From NCBI GenBank assembly GCA_946479475.1, contig CAMLGG010000048.1, positions 1 to 25,418 on the forward strand: DNA of 25,418 nt, read 5' to 3'. Shown here piece after piece: positions 1 through 7,936 of this stretch. The translations under genes and the position numbers were made by a program. The notes under the pieces are model-generated. The model searched no databases. It was not told the origin of the DNA and saw only the letters and a list, made by a program, of their open reading frames with translations. This DNA comes from an uncultured Ideonella sp. GTDB taxonomy: Bacteria > Pseudomonadota > Gammaproteobacteria > Burkholderiales > Burkholderiaceae. Position 1 is the first letter of the stretch. Each line of letters starts with the position of its first letter.

Positions 1-30
1 CCCTCCGAGGGTGCGGCTCGCGCGCCACGC

Positions 31-876
31 ATGACGGCCGCCCGCGAGCCGCTGCTGCGCGAGATCGAGATCCTCGACGAGTACGGCGCCCGCCGCCGCA
101 TCCACATCCCGGCCGAGCGGCCGCTGACCGTCTTCGTGGACAAGAGCGAGCTCGTCACCCTGATGACCCTGGGCGCCGAGCCCGAACTGCTGGTGCTGGG
201 CTACCTGCGAAACCAGCGTCTCGTCGCCTCGATGGACGAAGTGGAGTCGATCACCGTCGACTGGGAAGTGGCGGCCGCGGCCGTGCACACCCGCGATGGC
301 CTGAAGGACCTGGCCGAGCGCACCTCCCGCCGCACCGTGACCACCGGCTGCGGCCAGGGCACCGTCTTCGGCGAGCTGATGCACGACGTCTCCGGCCTGA
401 CGCTGCCGCCGGCCGGGCAGGCGCGCATCCGCCAGTCCACCCTGGCCTCGATGCTCGAGGTGATGCGCCAGCAGGACAGCATCCACCGCAAGGCCGGCTC
501 CGTGCACGGCTGCGCGCTGTTCCGCGGCGGCGAGATGCTGATGTTCGTGGAGGACGTGGGCCGCCACAACGCCATCGACACCATCGCCGGCTGGATGTGG
601 GTGAACGGCATCACCGGCGAGGACAAGTGCTTCTACACGACCGGGCGGCTCACCAGCGAGATGGTGATGAAGGCGGCGCACATGGGCGTGCCCATCGTCG
701 TCTCGCGCAACGGCGTCACCCAGATGGGCCACGACCTCGCCACCCGCCTGGGCATGACGCTCTTCGGCCGGGCGGCCAACAAGCACTTCCTCTGCTATAC
801 CGGCTTCGAACGATTCGACTCGGAGCCGCTGCCCGAGCCGGCGGCGATGCGGGTGGTGTCGTCCTCGTCGCCCTGA
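31..876 (+). CDS. fdhD: Formate dehydrogenase accessory sulfurtransferase FdhD
   Basis: FdhD transfers sulfur (from IscS in E. coli) to the bis-MGD cofactor, which formate dehydrogenase needs for activity; it is cytoplasmic. The 281-residue product has the family length and the conserved blocks VHGCALF (159-165), EDVGRHNAID (174-183), TTGRLTSEMV (203-212) and SRNGVT (225-230). The sulfur-carrying loop reads TGCGQGT, with a single cysteine at residue 107, where E. coli has a C-x-x-C pair. The next gene starts 10 bases downstream, and it begins the formate dehydrogenase maturation operon. The ATG at 31 has no clear ribosome binding site and the frame stays open to base 1, so the true start could lie upstream of the window. 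Family assignment is secure; the start is not. Confidence 0.95.
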   Translation: MTAAREPLLREIEILDEYGARRRIHIPAERPLTVFVDKSELVTLMTLGAEPELLVLGYLRNQRLVASMDEVESITVDWEVAAAAVHTRDGLKDLAERTSRRTVTTGCGQGTVFGELMHDVSGLTLPPAGQARIRQSTLASMLEVMRQQDSIHRKAGSVHGCALFRGGEMLMFVEDVGRHNAIDTIAGWMWVNGITGEDKCFYTTGRLTSEMVMKAAHMGVPIVVSRNGVTQMGHDLATRLGMTLFGRAANKHFLCYTGFERFDSEPLPEPAAMRVVSSSSP

Positions 877-886
877 TGGCGGCCGC

Positions 887-1450
887 ATGATGGAAACCAC
901 CCTCGACACGCCCGCCGTCGAGCGCCGCTTCACGCTGCGCGCCGCCGTGCTGATGGAGCGCGAGCGTGCGCCCAACCCGTGGGAGGACTGGCGCTTCCGC
1001 CTCGCGGGCGTCGAGCTCGACGACGGTCACCTGGCCAGCCACCTCGCCGGCGGGCCCGAGGACCTGCCACTGGACTTGCAAGCCCCGCGCGTGCTGCGGG
1101 ACGACGGCCGCGTGGCGCTCTGGGCCTTCCCCGGCTTCCCGGTGGAGTTGCACCCCGACCAGGCCGAGGGCTACGTGCTCAACCTGACCAGCGGCCAGCC
1201 GGTGTGGTTCGTCATGTGGCGGGTGGACGACGAGGATCCTTCGCGCGCGTGGCCCGAGATCGTCACGCTGTCCTACCACGAGGCCGGCCGATGGCTGGAT
1301 GCGCAGGAGCGTGTCGACAACTGGCCGCTGCCGATGAACGTCATCGCGCTCTTGCAGGCCTATGCCGACGAGCACTACAAGCCCGAGCCTCGCAAGCGGC
1401 AGCGGCCCGCCTCCTTCAGGGCGCCGGAAGAGCGCGGAGGCCGGCGATGA
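887..1450 (+). CDS. DUF3305 domain protein of the formate dehydrogenase cluster
   Basis: A 187-residue protein with no signal peptide or membrane segment, recognised as DUF3305 from its sequence and its place between fdhD and a DUF3306 gene. The body (about residues 13-165) is acidic and tryptophan-rich, including NPWEDWRF, VWFVMWRVDDED and DNWPLPMNVIALLQAYADEHY. A basic tail follows (KPEPRKRQRP onward). Its stop codon overlaps the start of the next gene (ATGA at 1447-1450), implying translational coupling. DUF3305 genes recur beside formate dehydrogenase genes in betaproteobacteria, but I know of no defined biochemical role. A part in assembly of the enzyme is inference from context. ATG codons at 887 and 890 are both possible starts. 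Confidence 0.85.
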   Translation: MMETTLDTPAVERRFTLRAAVLMERERAPNPWEDWRFRLAGVELDDGHLASHLAGGPEDLPLDLQAPRVLRDDGRVALWAFPGFPVELHPDQAEGYVLNLTSGQPVWFVMWRVDDEDPSRAWPEIVTLSYHEAGRWLDAQERVDNWPLPMNVIALLQAYADEHYKPEPRKRQRPASFRAPEERGGRR

Positions 1451-2022
1451 GCGCGCCGGAATCCACAGGCTTCCTCGCGCGCTGGTCGCAGCGCAAGACG
1501 CTGGCCAGGCAGGGCGGAGAGGCTTGCCTGCCGGCGCAGCCCGCGCCTCTCGCGCCCGTCCCGGCGCCTATCCCCGCAGTGGCCGAAGCGGCCTCCCAGC
1601 CGCCGACAGAGCCGCCCGAGCCACCGCCCACCCTGGCCGATGTCGCCCGGCTCACGCCGGCCTCGGACTTCAGCCGCTTCGTCGCCCGCGACGTGCAGCC
1701 GGAGGTGAAGAACGCGGCGCTGAAGACTCTCTTCGCCGACCCGCACTTCAACCTGATGGACGGCCTGGACACCTACATCGACGACTACAGCCAGCCCAGC
1801 CCCCTGCCGGCCGCGATGCTGAAGAAGATGGCCCAGGCCCGCTTCCTCGGCCTCGTCACCGACGAGCCCGAAGAACCGCACACCGCGGCCGCCCTGCCCG
1901 CCGCGCAAGCCCCTGCCCCCCTGCCCGATGAAGACCCTGATCTGCGACTGCAACCGCACCATGCCGCTGGATGCCCAGGCCCTGGCCCAGGCGCTGGCGA
2001 AGACGCCCGGCGCGAGTCCTGA
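1447..2022 (+). CDS. DUF3306 domain protein of the formate dehydrogenase cluster
   Basis: A 191-residue protein starting at the ATG that overlaps the DUF3305 stop. It opens with the family hallmark FLARWSQRK (residues 8-16). A proline/alanine-rich linker follows (about 28-60), then a compact conserved segment (about 61-140) containing DFSRFVARDVQPEVKNAALK and FNLMDGLDTYIDDY. The last 31 residues are low complexity and are encoded by the 95 bases shared with the next gene in another frame, so this tail is probably little constrained. No catalytic motif or membrane segment is visible. Function is unknown; constant association with formate dehydrogenase genes suggests a maturation or assembly role (inference). 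Confidence 0.85.
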   Translation: MSAPESTGFLARWSQRKTLARQGGEACLPAQPAPLAPVPAPIPAVAEAASQPPTEPPEPPPTLADVARLTPASDFSRFVARDVQPEVKNAALKTLFADPHFNLMDGLDTYIDDYSQPSPLPAAMLKKMAQARFLGLVTDEPEEPHTAAALPAAQAPAPLPDEDPDLRLQPHHAAGCPGPGPGAGEDARRES

Positions 2023-4099
2023 AGGCCTGCAGTCGACCCACAGCCTGCTTTGCCGGCGCGAGGCCGCGGCCTTCCAGCGGGTGGCACGCGAGGAGGGCGA
2101 GACCCTCGTCGTCGCCTGCACGCAGGAGGCGCGACTGTTCGCTGAGCTGAACGAGGAGACGGCGGGCGCGCGGCCGATCGCCGAGCGTCCGATCCGCTTC
2201 GTGAACATCCGCGAGACGGGCGGCTGGTCGAAGGATGCGGCGAAGGCCACGCCCAAGATCGCGGCGCTGCTCGCGGCCGCACAGCTCCCGTTGCCGGAGC
2301 CGGTGGCCACGGTCGGCTACGCCTCGGCCGGCCGCACGCTCGTCATCGGCCCCGCCGAGGCCGCGAGCCGCGCCGCGGAGCTGTTGGGTGAAGGCCTGCA
2401 GGCCAGCCTGCTGGTCGACCGGCCAGGCAGCAGCCTGCCCCAGCAGCGCGACCATGCCGTGCACACCGGCCAGCTCGTTCGGCTCTCGGGCTGGCTGGGC
2501 GCCTTCGAGGCCGAGTGGGAAAGCGGCAACCCGATCGATGCCGACCTGTGCACCCGCTGCAATGCCTGCGTGGCCGCCTGTCCCGAGGGCGCGATCGGGC
2601 TGGACTACCAGGTCGACCTCGACCTGTGCCGCAGCCACCGCGACTGCGTGCGCGTGTGCGAGGCTGCCGGGGCGATCGACTTCGAGCGCGGCGCGGTGCG
2701 CCACCGCGAAGGCTTCGACCTCGTTCTGGACCTGCGGCCCTCGCCCGCCTTCACCATGCACCAGCCGCCCCAGGGCTACCTGCATGTGGGCGGCGACGAG
2801 CGCAGGCTGATGGCCGCCGTGCTGCAGATGCGCGAGCTGGTCGGCGAGTTCGACAAGCCGCGCTTCTTCCGCTACCAGCAGCGCCTGTGCGCCCACAGCC
2901 GCAACGAGCAGGTCGGTTGCACGGCCTGCATCGAGGTCTGCTCGGCCCGCGCGATCCGCAGCGACGCCTCGGCCAAGGGCCGATCGAGGAACGACCTGCA
3001 GCCCCCGGGCGGCATCGTGGTCGAGCCGCACCTGTGCGTCGGTTGCGGCGCTTGCACCACCGTCTGCCCCAGCGGTGCCCTGAGCTACGCGACGCCATCG
3101 CCCGCCGGTCAGGGCAGGCGTCTGCAGACGCTGCTGGCCACCTACGCACGCGCCGGCGGCAGGGACGCCGCGCTGTTGCTGCACAGCGAAGGCGCAGGCC
3201 AGCGCCTGGTGCACGAGCTGGGCCGGGCAGCAAGGCTGGACGCATCGCTGCACGGCGTGCCCGCCCGTGTCATCCCCGTGGCGCTCTGGCACACGGCGAG
3301 CGTCGGGCTCGACCTCTGGCTGGCCGCCCTCTCGCAGGGTGCTTCGCAGGTGTGGGTGCTCTTGACCGAGGAAGAGGCCCCCGAGTACCGCGAAGCGCTG
3401 GCCGAGCAGATGGCCGTCGGCCAGGCGATCCTGACCGGGCTGGGCTACGCCGGCGAGCACTTCAGGCTGATCCAGGCGAGGGATGCGCGCGACCTGGCTG
3501 CGCTCGACGAGGCGTTGCGTGCCCCGCCGGCCCAGGTCGTGAAGCAGGCCGCCGCCTTCGCGGCCCAGGCGGACAAGCGGCCCACCCTGGAGCTGGCGGT
3601 CGACCACCTGCGCCAACAAGCGCCCACGGTGCCGGAGGCTATCGCCCTGCCGGCCGCCGGCTCGCCCTTCGGCAGCCTGCGGGTCGACACCGAGCGCTGC
3701 ACGCTGTGCCTGGCCTGCGTCGGCGCCTGCCCCGAGGCCGCGCTGGCCGACAACCCGGAGCGGCCGCAGCTGAAGTTCATCGAGAAGAACTGTGTCCAAT
3801 GCGGCCTGTGCGCCAGCACCTGCCCCGAAGGGGCGATCACCCTCGTGCCGCGCCTGCTGCTGGCCGACGAGGGCCGCGCCCGCAAGGAAATGCGGGTGCT
3901 GAACGAGGCCCAGCCCTTCGCCTGCGTGCGCTGCGGCAAGCCCTTCGGCACGCTGCGCGCCATCGAGGCCATGCTGAGCAAGCTCTCTGGCCATTCGGCC
4001 TTCCAGGGCGCGGCGGCCGAGCGCCTGAAGATGTGCGGCGACTGCCGCGTCATCGACATCCACACCAGCCAGGCCGAAGTCCGAATCACCGACCTCTGA
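1928..4099 (+). CDS. Multi-cluster [4Fe-4S] ferredoxin-like protein of the formate dehydrogenase cluster
   Basis: A 723-residue soluble iron-sulfur protein. Cysteine sets visible in order are C208/C211/C214/C218 (CTRCNACVAACP), an incomplete set C234/C240/C244, C331/C334/C338 with C321 nearby, C370/C373/C376/C380 (CVGCGACTTVCP), C591/C594/C597/C601 (CTLCLACVGACP) and C622/C625/C628/C632 (CVQCGLCASTCP). A final C666/C669 plus C703/C706 arrangement looks more like a zinc-ribbon or rubredoxin-like site. Residues about 395-560 lack cysteine motifs and form a separate domain of uncertain fold. The start MKTLICDCNRTMPLD carries two early cysteines and looks genuine, although it lies 95 bases inside the DUF3306 gene. 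Probable role: electron transfer or cluster/cofactor handling for formate dehydrogenase. The partner is not shown by the sequence. Confidence 0.9.
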   Translation: MKTLICDCNRTMPLDAQALAQALAKTPGASPEGLQSTHSLLCRREAAAFQRVAREEGETLVVACTQEARLFAELNEETAGARPIAERPIRFVNIRETGGWSKDAAKATPKIAALLAAAQLPLPEPVATVGYASAGRTLVIGPAEAASRAAELLGEGLQASLLVDRPGSSLPQQRDHAVHTGQLVRLSGWLGAFEAEWESGNPIDADLCTRCNACVAACPEGAIGLDYQVDLDLCRSHRDCVRVCEAAGAIDFERGAVRHREGFDLVLDLRPSPAFTMHQPPQGYLHVGGDERRLMAAVLQMRELVGEFDKPRFFRYQQRLCAHSRNEQVGCTACIEVCSARAIRSDASAKGRSRNDLQPPGGIVVEPHLCVGCGACTTVCPSGALSYATPSPAGQGRRLQTLLATYARAGGRDAALLLHSEGAGQRLVHELGRAARLDASLHGVPARVIPVALWHTASVGLDLWLAALSQGASQVWVLLTEEEAPEYREALAEQMAVGQAILTGLGYAGEHFRLIQARDARDLAALDEALRAPPAQVVKQAAAFAAQADKRPTLELAVDHLRQQAPTVPEAIALPAAGSPFGSLRVDTERCTLCLACVGACPEAALADNPERPQLKFIEKNCVQCGLCASTCPEGAITLVPRLLLADEGRARKEMRVLNEAQPFACVRCGKPFGTLRAIEAMLSKLSGHSAFQGAAAERLKMCGDCRVIDIHTSQAEVRITDL

Positions 4100-4186
4100 A
4101 CCGCCGATGAGACATCCTGGGTCAACACCCTCCTGGCGGGCCGAGTGCAGGGCCGCTCCCAAGCCGGCCCGCATCCCCCCGGGGGA

Positions 4187-4210
4187 TCGGCCGACGTACT
4201 CGTCGGCCGA
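4187..4210 (+). repeat. Perfect 9-bp hairpin abutting the torD-like ribosome binding site
   Basis: TCGGCCGAC (4187-4195), a 6-base loop GTACTC, then GTCGGCCGA (4202-4210). It ends directly against the GAGGGG that precedes the ATG at 4220. It sits in the 120-base gap between the iron-sulfur protein gene and the chaperone gene. There is no following T-tract, so an intrinsic terminator is unlikely. An mRNA structure affecting translation or processing is possible. Confidence 0.5.
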
Positions 4211-4219
4211 GGGGCTCCG

Positions 4220-4843
4220 ATGACCGCTTCCCCCCTGCACTTCGCGTCGCCCGACCAGGCAGAGGAGCTGGCCCGCGCCGAGCTCTACACCCTGCTGGCG
4301 CGCCTGTGGCTCGCTGCGCCGGACGAGGCCCTGCTGGAGCAGTTCCGCGTTGCCGTCACGCAGGCGCCCGTGTCGGGCGCCCACCTGGAAGGCCCGTGGC
4401 AGGCCCTCGTCGGCGCCTGGCGGACGACGACGGCCAGTGAAGCCGCGGCCGAGTACGACACCCTCTTCGGCGGCGTCGGCAAGCCCGAGGTCTTCCTCTA
4501 CGGCTCGTACTACCTCTCCGGCTTCCTCAACGAGAAGCCCCTGGCCGCGCTTCGCGGCGACCTTGCGGCCCTGGGCCTGACGCGTGACGAAGCGCGCGGC
4601 GAGACCGAGGACCACATCGCCTACGGCCTGGAGGTGATGCGCTATCTGATCGCGGGCGACGACCCCGCCGCCTGCACGCTCGAGCAGCAGCGGCGCTTCT
4701 TCCGCGGCCACCTGCAGCCCTGGGTCGGGCGGCTGTGCGAAGCGGTCGAGGCACACCCCGCTGCGTGCTGCTGGCGCGAACTGGCCCGCTTCACCCGCGC
4801 CTTCATGCAGGTCGAGACCCAGGCCTTCGACATGCTGGAATAG
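4220..4843 (+). CDS. TorD/DmsD-family molecular chaperone, formate dehydrogenase type
   Basis: A 207-residue all-helical TorD-family protein. These cytoplasmic chaperones bind molybdoenzyme apoproteins, often their Tat signal peptides, until the cofactor is inserted. Typical features are [10 protein letters not shown] near the N-terminus, EYDTLFGG followed by [16 protein letters not shown] in the middle, [15 protein letters not shown], and [10 protein letters not shown] near the C-terminus. The ATG at 4220 is preceded by GAGGGG at a fair distance. A longer reading from a GTG at 4145 would add 25 residues unlike the family, so I reject it. mobA begins 4 bases after its stop. From context the client is probably a formate dehydrogenase large subunit. 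Confidence 0.9.
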   Translation: MTASPLHFASPDQAEELARAELYTLLARLWLAAPDEALLEQFRVAVTQAPVSGAHLEGPWQALVGAWRTTTASEAAAEYDTLFGGVGKPEVFLYGSYYLSGFLNEKPLAALRGDLAALGLTRDEARGETEDHIAYGLEVMRYLIAGDDPAACTLEQQRRFFRGHLQPWVGRLCEAVEAHPAACCWRELARFTRAFMQVETQAFDMLE

Positions 4844-4847
4844 CCGC

Positions 4848-5450
4848 ATGATCGAAGCACACGACATCACCGGCCTCGTCCTCGCCGGCGGGCGCGGCAG
4901 CCGCATGGGCGGCGTCGACAAGGGGCTGCAGAACCACCGGGGCATGCCGCTGGCCCTGCATGCGTTGCTGCGGCTGGGCCAGCAGGTCGGCGCGACCATG
5001 GTCAATGCCAACCGCAACCTGGCGGCCTACGAGTCCATGGGCGCGCCGGTGTGGCCCGACGCCTTGCCCGACTACCCCGGCCCGCTGGCCGGCTTCCTGG
5101 CCGGGCTGGAGCATTGCGAGACGCCCTGGCTCGTCACCGTGCCCTGCGACACGCCCGACTTCCCTTCCGATCTCGTGGCGCGCCTGGCTGCCGCAGCCGA
5201 GGAGCAGCAGGCCGAGATCGCCATCGCCGCCACCCGGGAGCCCGACGGCAGCCTGCAGTCCCAGCCCGTGTTCTGCCTGATGCGTGCCAGCCTGCTGGAA
5301 AGCCTGGTGCGCGCCACCACCGCCGGCGAACGCAAGATCGACCGCTGGGCCAGGCAACACCGCTGTGCCGAGGTGGTGTTCGACAACGCAGGCGCCTTCT
5401 TCAACGCCAACACCCTGGCCGAGCTGCAGAGCCTGCAGGGCAGGCGCTGA
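4848..5450 (+). CDS. mobA: Molybdenum cofactor guanylyltransferase MobA
   Basis: MobA transfers GMP from GTP to molybdopterin-bound Mo (or W), making the guanine dinucleotide cofactor used by DMSO-reductase-family enzymes such as formate dehydrogenase. The 200-residue product has the family length. Its nucleotide-binding loop is [16 protein letters not shown] (12-27), followed by [14 protein letters not shown] (about 74-87) and the metal-binding aspartate region PCDTPDFP (99-106). It starts 4 bases after the TorD-type gene stop, so it is the last gene of the fdhD operon. Its presence ties this operon to bis-MGD biosynthesis. Assignment is secure. Confidence 0.96.
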   Translation: MIEAHDITGLVLAGGRGSRMGGVDKGLQNHRGMPLALHALLRLGQQVGATMVNANRNLAAYESMGAPVWPDALPDYPGPLAGFLAGLEHCETPWLVTVPCDTPDFPSDLVARLAAAAEEQQAEIAIAATREPDGSLQSQPVFCLMRASLLESLVRATTAGERKIDRWARQHRCAEVVFDNAGAFFNANTLAELQSLQGRR

Positions 5451-5462
5451 GGCAGGAAGGCG

Positions 5463-5485
5463 GGCCGAAGCCGCGGCTTCCGGCC
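5463..5485. terminator. Candidate bidirectional terminator between mobA and the cupin gene
   Basis: GGCCGAAG, a CCGCGG loop, then CTTC(C)GGCC form a stem with one bulged base in the 36-base gap between two convergent genes. There is no T-tract on either side, so it is at best a weak or factor-assisted terminator. Its position between converging genes is the main support. Confidence 0.4.
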
Positions 5486-5486
5486 G

Positions 5487-6098
5487 TCAAGGCCACTTGG
5501 CGGGCGTGGAGAACGGCCGGTCGGCATCGACCACGAACATCACCAGCGCGTGCAGGTCGGTGCCGCCGCTGCTGGACACCTGCATGGGCTGGTCGGCGCC
5601 GCGTCCGGCCTCGCTGCGGCCGGCGGGGATGCGCACGGTCCCGGCGGGACTCCGGATGCTCTGTTCGCCCGCGAGGACGAAGAACGCCTCCGAGCCTGGA
5701 TGGCTGTGCACGGCGGTCTCGGCCCCCGGCGGGCCGCTGGCGTCGTTGATGCGCAGCAGGTAGTGGCTTGCCTCCACCCGTGGGATGGGGCCGACCTCGG
5801 CGACCGGCCTGGCTGCGGGCGACCGGCCGCCCGCAGGCCCCAGGGTGAACGACCAGACCTTGCCATCGGCCTCGGCCACCAGCGTCCAGGGGCCGGCGGC
5901 GGAGCGGGCCCCGGCGACGCTGTCGAACTGCTCGATGCGCCACCAGAGCTCGCCGGGCGGGAGGTGGTCGACACGTGCCTGCGCCAGGGACTTCAGGCTC
6001 AGCGTGCCGGTGGGCTGCTGGGCCGGGGCGGGCGGCGCGCTGCACAGCATCGACACGACCAGCAGGATGCCGGCCGACAACGAACGGGGTGTGGACAT
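5487..6098 (-). CDS. Exported cupin-domain protein
   Basis: A 203-residue protein with a signal peptide (about residues 1-27, hydrophobic ILLVVSMLC, cleavage near APAQ), so probably periplasmic. The cupin metal-binding motif HSHPGSEAFFVLAG supplies H131, H133 and E137. The second cupin motif keeps PAG (158-160) but lacks its usual histidine. Start choice: an upstream in-frame ATG at 6143 exists, but the ATG at 6098 has a near-perfect AAAGGAGG five bases or so upstream and begins the signal peptide. It is divergent from a membrane-bound winged-helix regulator across a 104-base gap, which suggests regulation by that protein. No specific enzyme activity can be named. Confidence 0.85.
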   Translation of the reverse strand: MSTPRSLSAGILLVVSMLCSAPPAPAQQPTGTLSLKSLAQARVDHLPPGELWWRIEQFDSVAGARSAAGPWTLVAEADGKVWSFTLGPAGGRSPAARPVAEVGPIPRVEASHYLLRINDASGPPGAETAVHSHPGSEAFFVLAGEQSIRSPAGTVRIPAGRSEAGRGADQPMQVSSSGGTDLHALVMFVVDADRPFSTPAKWP

Positions 6099-6107
6099 GG
6101 GATCCTC

Positions 6108-6197
6108 CTTTCGGTGGGTTCTGCTACAAGTCGACGAGCGCAAGGTAGGCCCGCGAATCGCCTCGCGTCCTCACGGCGCGCTTCACTTTCGGTGAGG
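6108..6197. promoter_or_regulatory. Divergent control region with a 9-bp direct repeat and a start-proximal inverted repeat
   Basis: CTTTCGGTG occurs twice, at 6108-6116 and 6186-6194, each beside the ribosome binding site of one of the two divergent genes. CCTCAC (6169-6174) pairs with GTGAGG (6192-6197), and CGAATC (6154-6159) could pair with ATTCG (6198-6202). This would enclose the ribosome binding site of the regulator gene. OmpR/PhoB-type winged helices commonly bind direct repeats, so the repeat is a candidate operator. This is inference from position only. Confidence 0.35.
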
Positions 6198-6202
6198 ATT
6201 CG

Positions 6203-7831
6203 GTGTCGAACGGTCCAGTCGAGATCGGCGAATGGCGGGTGCACGGCGACCTGCACCGCATCGAGCGCGCCGGCGAGGTCGTGCGCCTGGAGCCGAAGGT
6301 GATGGCCGTGCTGCTGCACCTGGCCGCCCGCGCCGGCCAGGTGGTCAGCCGGGACGAACTGATGCAGGCGGTGTGGCCCGGCGTGGTGGTGGGCGACAAC
6401 GCCCTCACCCAGGTGGTCAACAAGCTTCGCAGCGGCCTGGGCGACGCGGCGAAGCACCCGCGCTACATCGAGGCCGTGGCCAAGAAGGGCTATCGCCTGA
6501 TCGCGCCCGTGGCCGCCTGCCCGAGCCCGCCGCGGGCCAGCGCCGAACCTGCCGCGGCGCCCGCGCCTCGGCTCGGCCGCCCTGTCCTGGCCGTTGCGCT
6601 CGTCGCGATTTCGGCCACCGCCGCCGCGCTGGGCACATGGTGGGGCGGATCCGTGCTGCGACCCGCGCCCGCGTTGCGGCGCGCCGAAGCCGCAGAAGCA
6701 CGCCCCCTGCTGGTGGTGCGGCCCGTCGAGGCGACGCAAGCCGAAGGCGCAGCCGCCGCCAGGGCCCTCTCGGCCGAACTGGCCACCACGCTGGCCAAGG
6801 TCGAGGGCCTGACCGTCGCGCGCATGCCGCCCGCAGGCAAGCCGTACTACGCGCTGGAAGGACAGCTGCAGCAGCACGGCGGGCGGCTGCGCCTGCATGT
6901 CAACGTGGTCGATTCACGCTCCGGCGTCCAGGTCTGGGCCGCAAGGATGGAGCCGGCCGCCGATGAAGCCTTCGCGATGCAGGAGAACCTCGCGCAACGC
7001 GTGGCTGCGGAGCTCCCGGGCCGGCTCGTCGAGGCAGAGACCCGCCGCCAGGCCGAGCGAAGCACGAGAAGCCTGGAGGCCTACCGGCTGTTCACCGCGG
7101 CGAGGTCTGCGCTGCAGGCTCGCCGCCCCGCCGAGAACGAACGCGCGCGGGCGCTGTGCTGGTCGGCGATCCGCCACGACCCGGCCTTTGCACGCGCGTA
7201 TGCGGGCCTGGCGATGAGCGAGGCGCTGCCCTTTCAGCAAGGCTGGTCGGACGATGCGGGTGCCCTGCAGCGCGCCCAACGCTTCGCCTCGACTGCCGCC
7301 GCGCTGAGGCCGGACCTGCCCGAGGCCCACTGGACGCTGGCCTTCGTGGCCGTGCAGAGGCGGGAGGCGGCCGCCGCCCTCGCGCACCTGGCCGACGCCC
7401 TGCGCCTGGACCCCTCCTATGCCGATGCCTATGCCCTGCGCGGAGGGCTGTACACCTACGTCGGGCAGCCCGATCGCGGGCTGGAGGACCTGCAGCGCGC
7501 GCTGCGGCTCAACCCCGACGCGGGTTCGCTCTACCTCCTGCTGCTGGGGCGGGCCTGGTTCTTCATCGGCGACCTCGAGCAGGCGCGCTTCCAGCTCGAG
7601 CGCGCCCTGGAGCGCAATGCCGACAACGTCGAGGCCCGGCTGTACCTGGCCGCCGCCGCGGCCCGGCAGGGGGACCGCGAGGCCGCGCAATGGCAGATGA
7701 CCGAGGTGCTCCAGCGCGAGCCAGCGTTCGACCTCGATCGCTGGCTGGCGCACTATCCCTTGGTGGACGAGGGCCTGAGGGGTCGACTGCGAGCCGCCCT
7801 GTCCGGAACGTCCGGCGCGCCGCCGCGCTGA
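6203..7831 (+). CDS. CadC/ToxR-like membrane-bound winged-helix regulator with TolB-like and TPR domains
   Basis: A 542-residue protein. An OmpR/PhoB-type winged helix fills residues 5-103 (LEPKVMAVLLHLAARAGQVVSR, then NALTQVVNKLRSGLGD and YIEAVAKKGYRLI). One membrane helix spans about 126-146. The outer part starts with a TolB/FlgO-like module (about 157-275, ending in SGVQVWAARMEPAADEAFAMQ) and continues with tetratricopeptide repeats (about 280-520). There is no receiver domain, so it resembles CadC-type one-component regulators that sense outside the cytoplasm. Start is the GTG at 6203, preceded by GTGAGG. It faces the exported cupin gene across 104 bases and may control it. The ligand is unknown. 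Confidence 0.88.
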   Translation: MSNGPVEIGEWRVHGDLHRIERAGEVVRLEPKVMAVLLHLAARAGQVVSRDELMQAVWPGVVVGDNALTQVVNKLRSGLGDAAKHPRYIEAVAKKGYRLIAPVAACPSPPRASAEPAAAPAPRLGRPVLAVALVAISATAAALGTWWGGSVLRPAPALRRAEAAEARPLLVVRPVEATQAEGAAAARALSAELATTLAKVEGLTVARMPPAGKPYYALEGQLQQHGGRLRLHVNVVDSRSGVQVWAARMEPAADEAFAMQENLAQRVAAELPGRLVEAETRRQAERSTRSLEAYRLFTAARSALQARRPAENERARALCWSAIRHDPAFARAYAGLAMSEALPFQQGWSDDAGALQRAQRFASTAAALRPDLPEAHWTLAFVAVQRREAAAALAHLADALRLDPSYADAYALRGGLYTYVGQPDRGLEDLQRALRLNPDAGSLYLLLLGRAWFFIGDLEQARFQLERALERNADNVEARLYLAAAAARQGDREAAQWQMTEVLQREPAFDLDRWLAHYPLVDEGLRGRLRAALSGTSGAPPR

Positions 7832-7844
7832 AGTACTGCCCTGC

Positions 7845-7897
7845 GACGACGAGCGTGGCCGCCGCCCGCCGCCGCATCGCCCCTGCCGCTCGTCGTC
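7845..7897 (+). terminator. Long hairpin after the winged-helix regulator gene
   Basis: GACGACGAGCG (7845-7855) and CGCTCGTCGTC (7887-7897) form an 11-bp perfect inverted repeat around a 31-base loop. Flanking TGCC and GGCA could extend it across an internal loop. It lies 14 bases after the regulator stop and about 40 bases before the MFS start. There is no T-tract, so termination is uncertain. Confidence 0.4.
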
Positions 7898-7936
7898 CGT
7901 GGCAGGATCGCGCCCTTTCGTCTTCCGATCGCTTTC

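Noticed and set aside
1856..5017. A 1053-codon open frame on the minus strand opposite the formate dehydrogenase maturation genes.
   Set aside because: Its product is low-complexity and resembles no family, and it lies opposite five well-recognised genes. Long antisense frames are expected at this GC content.
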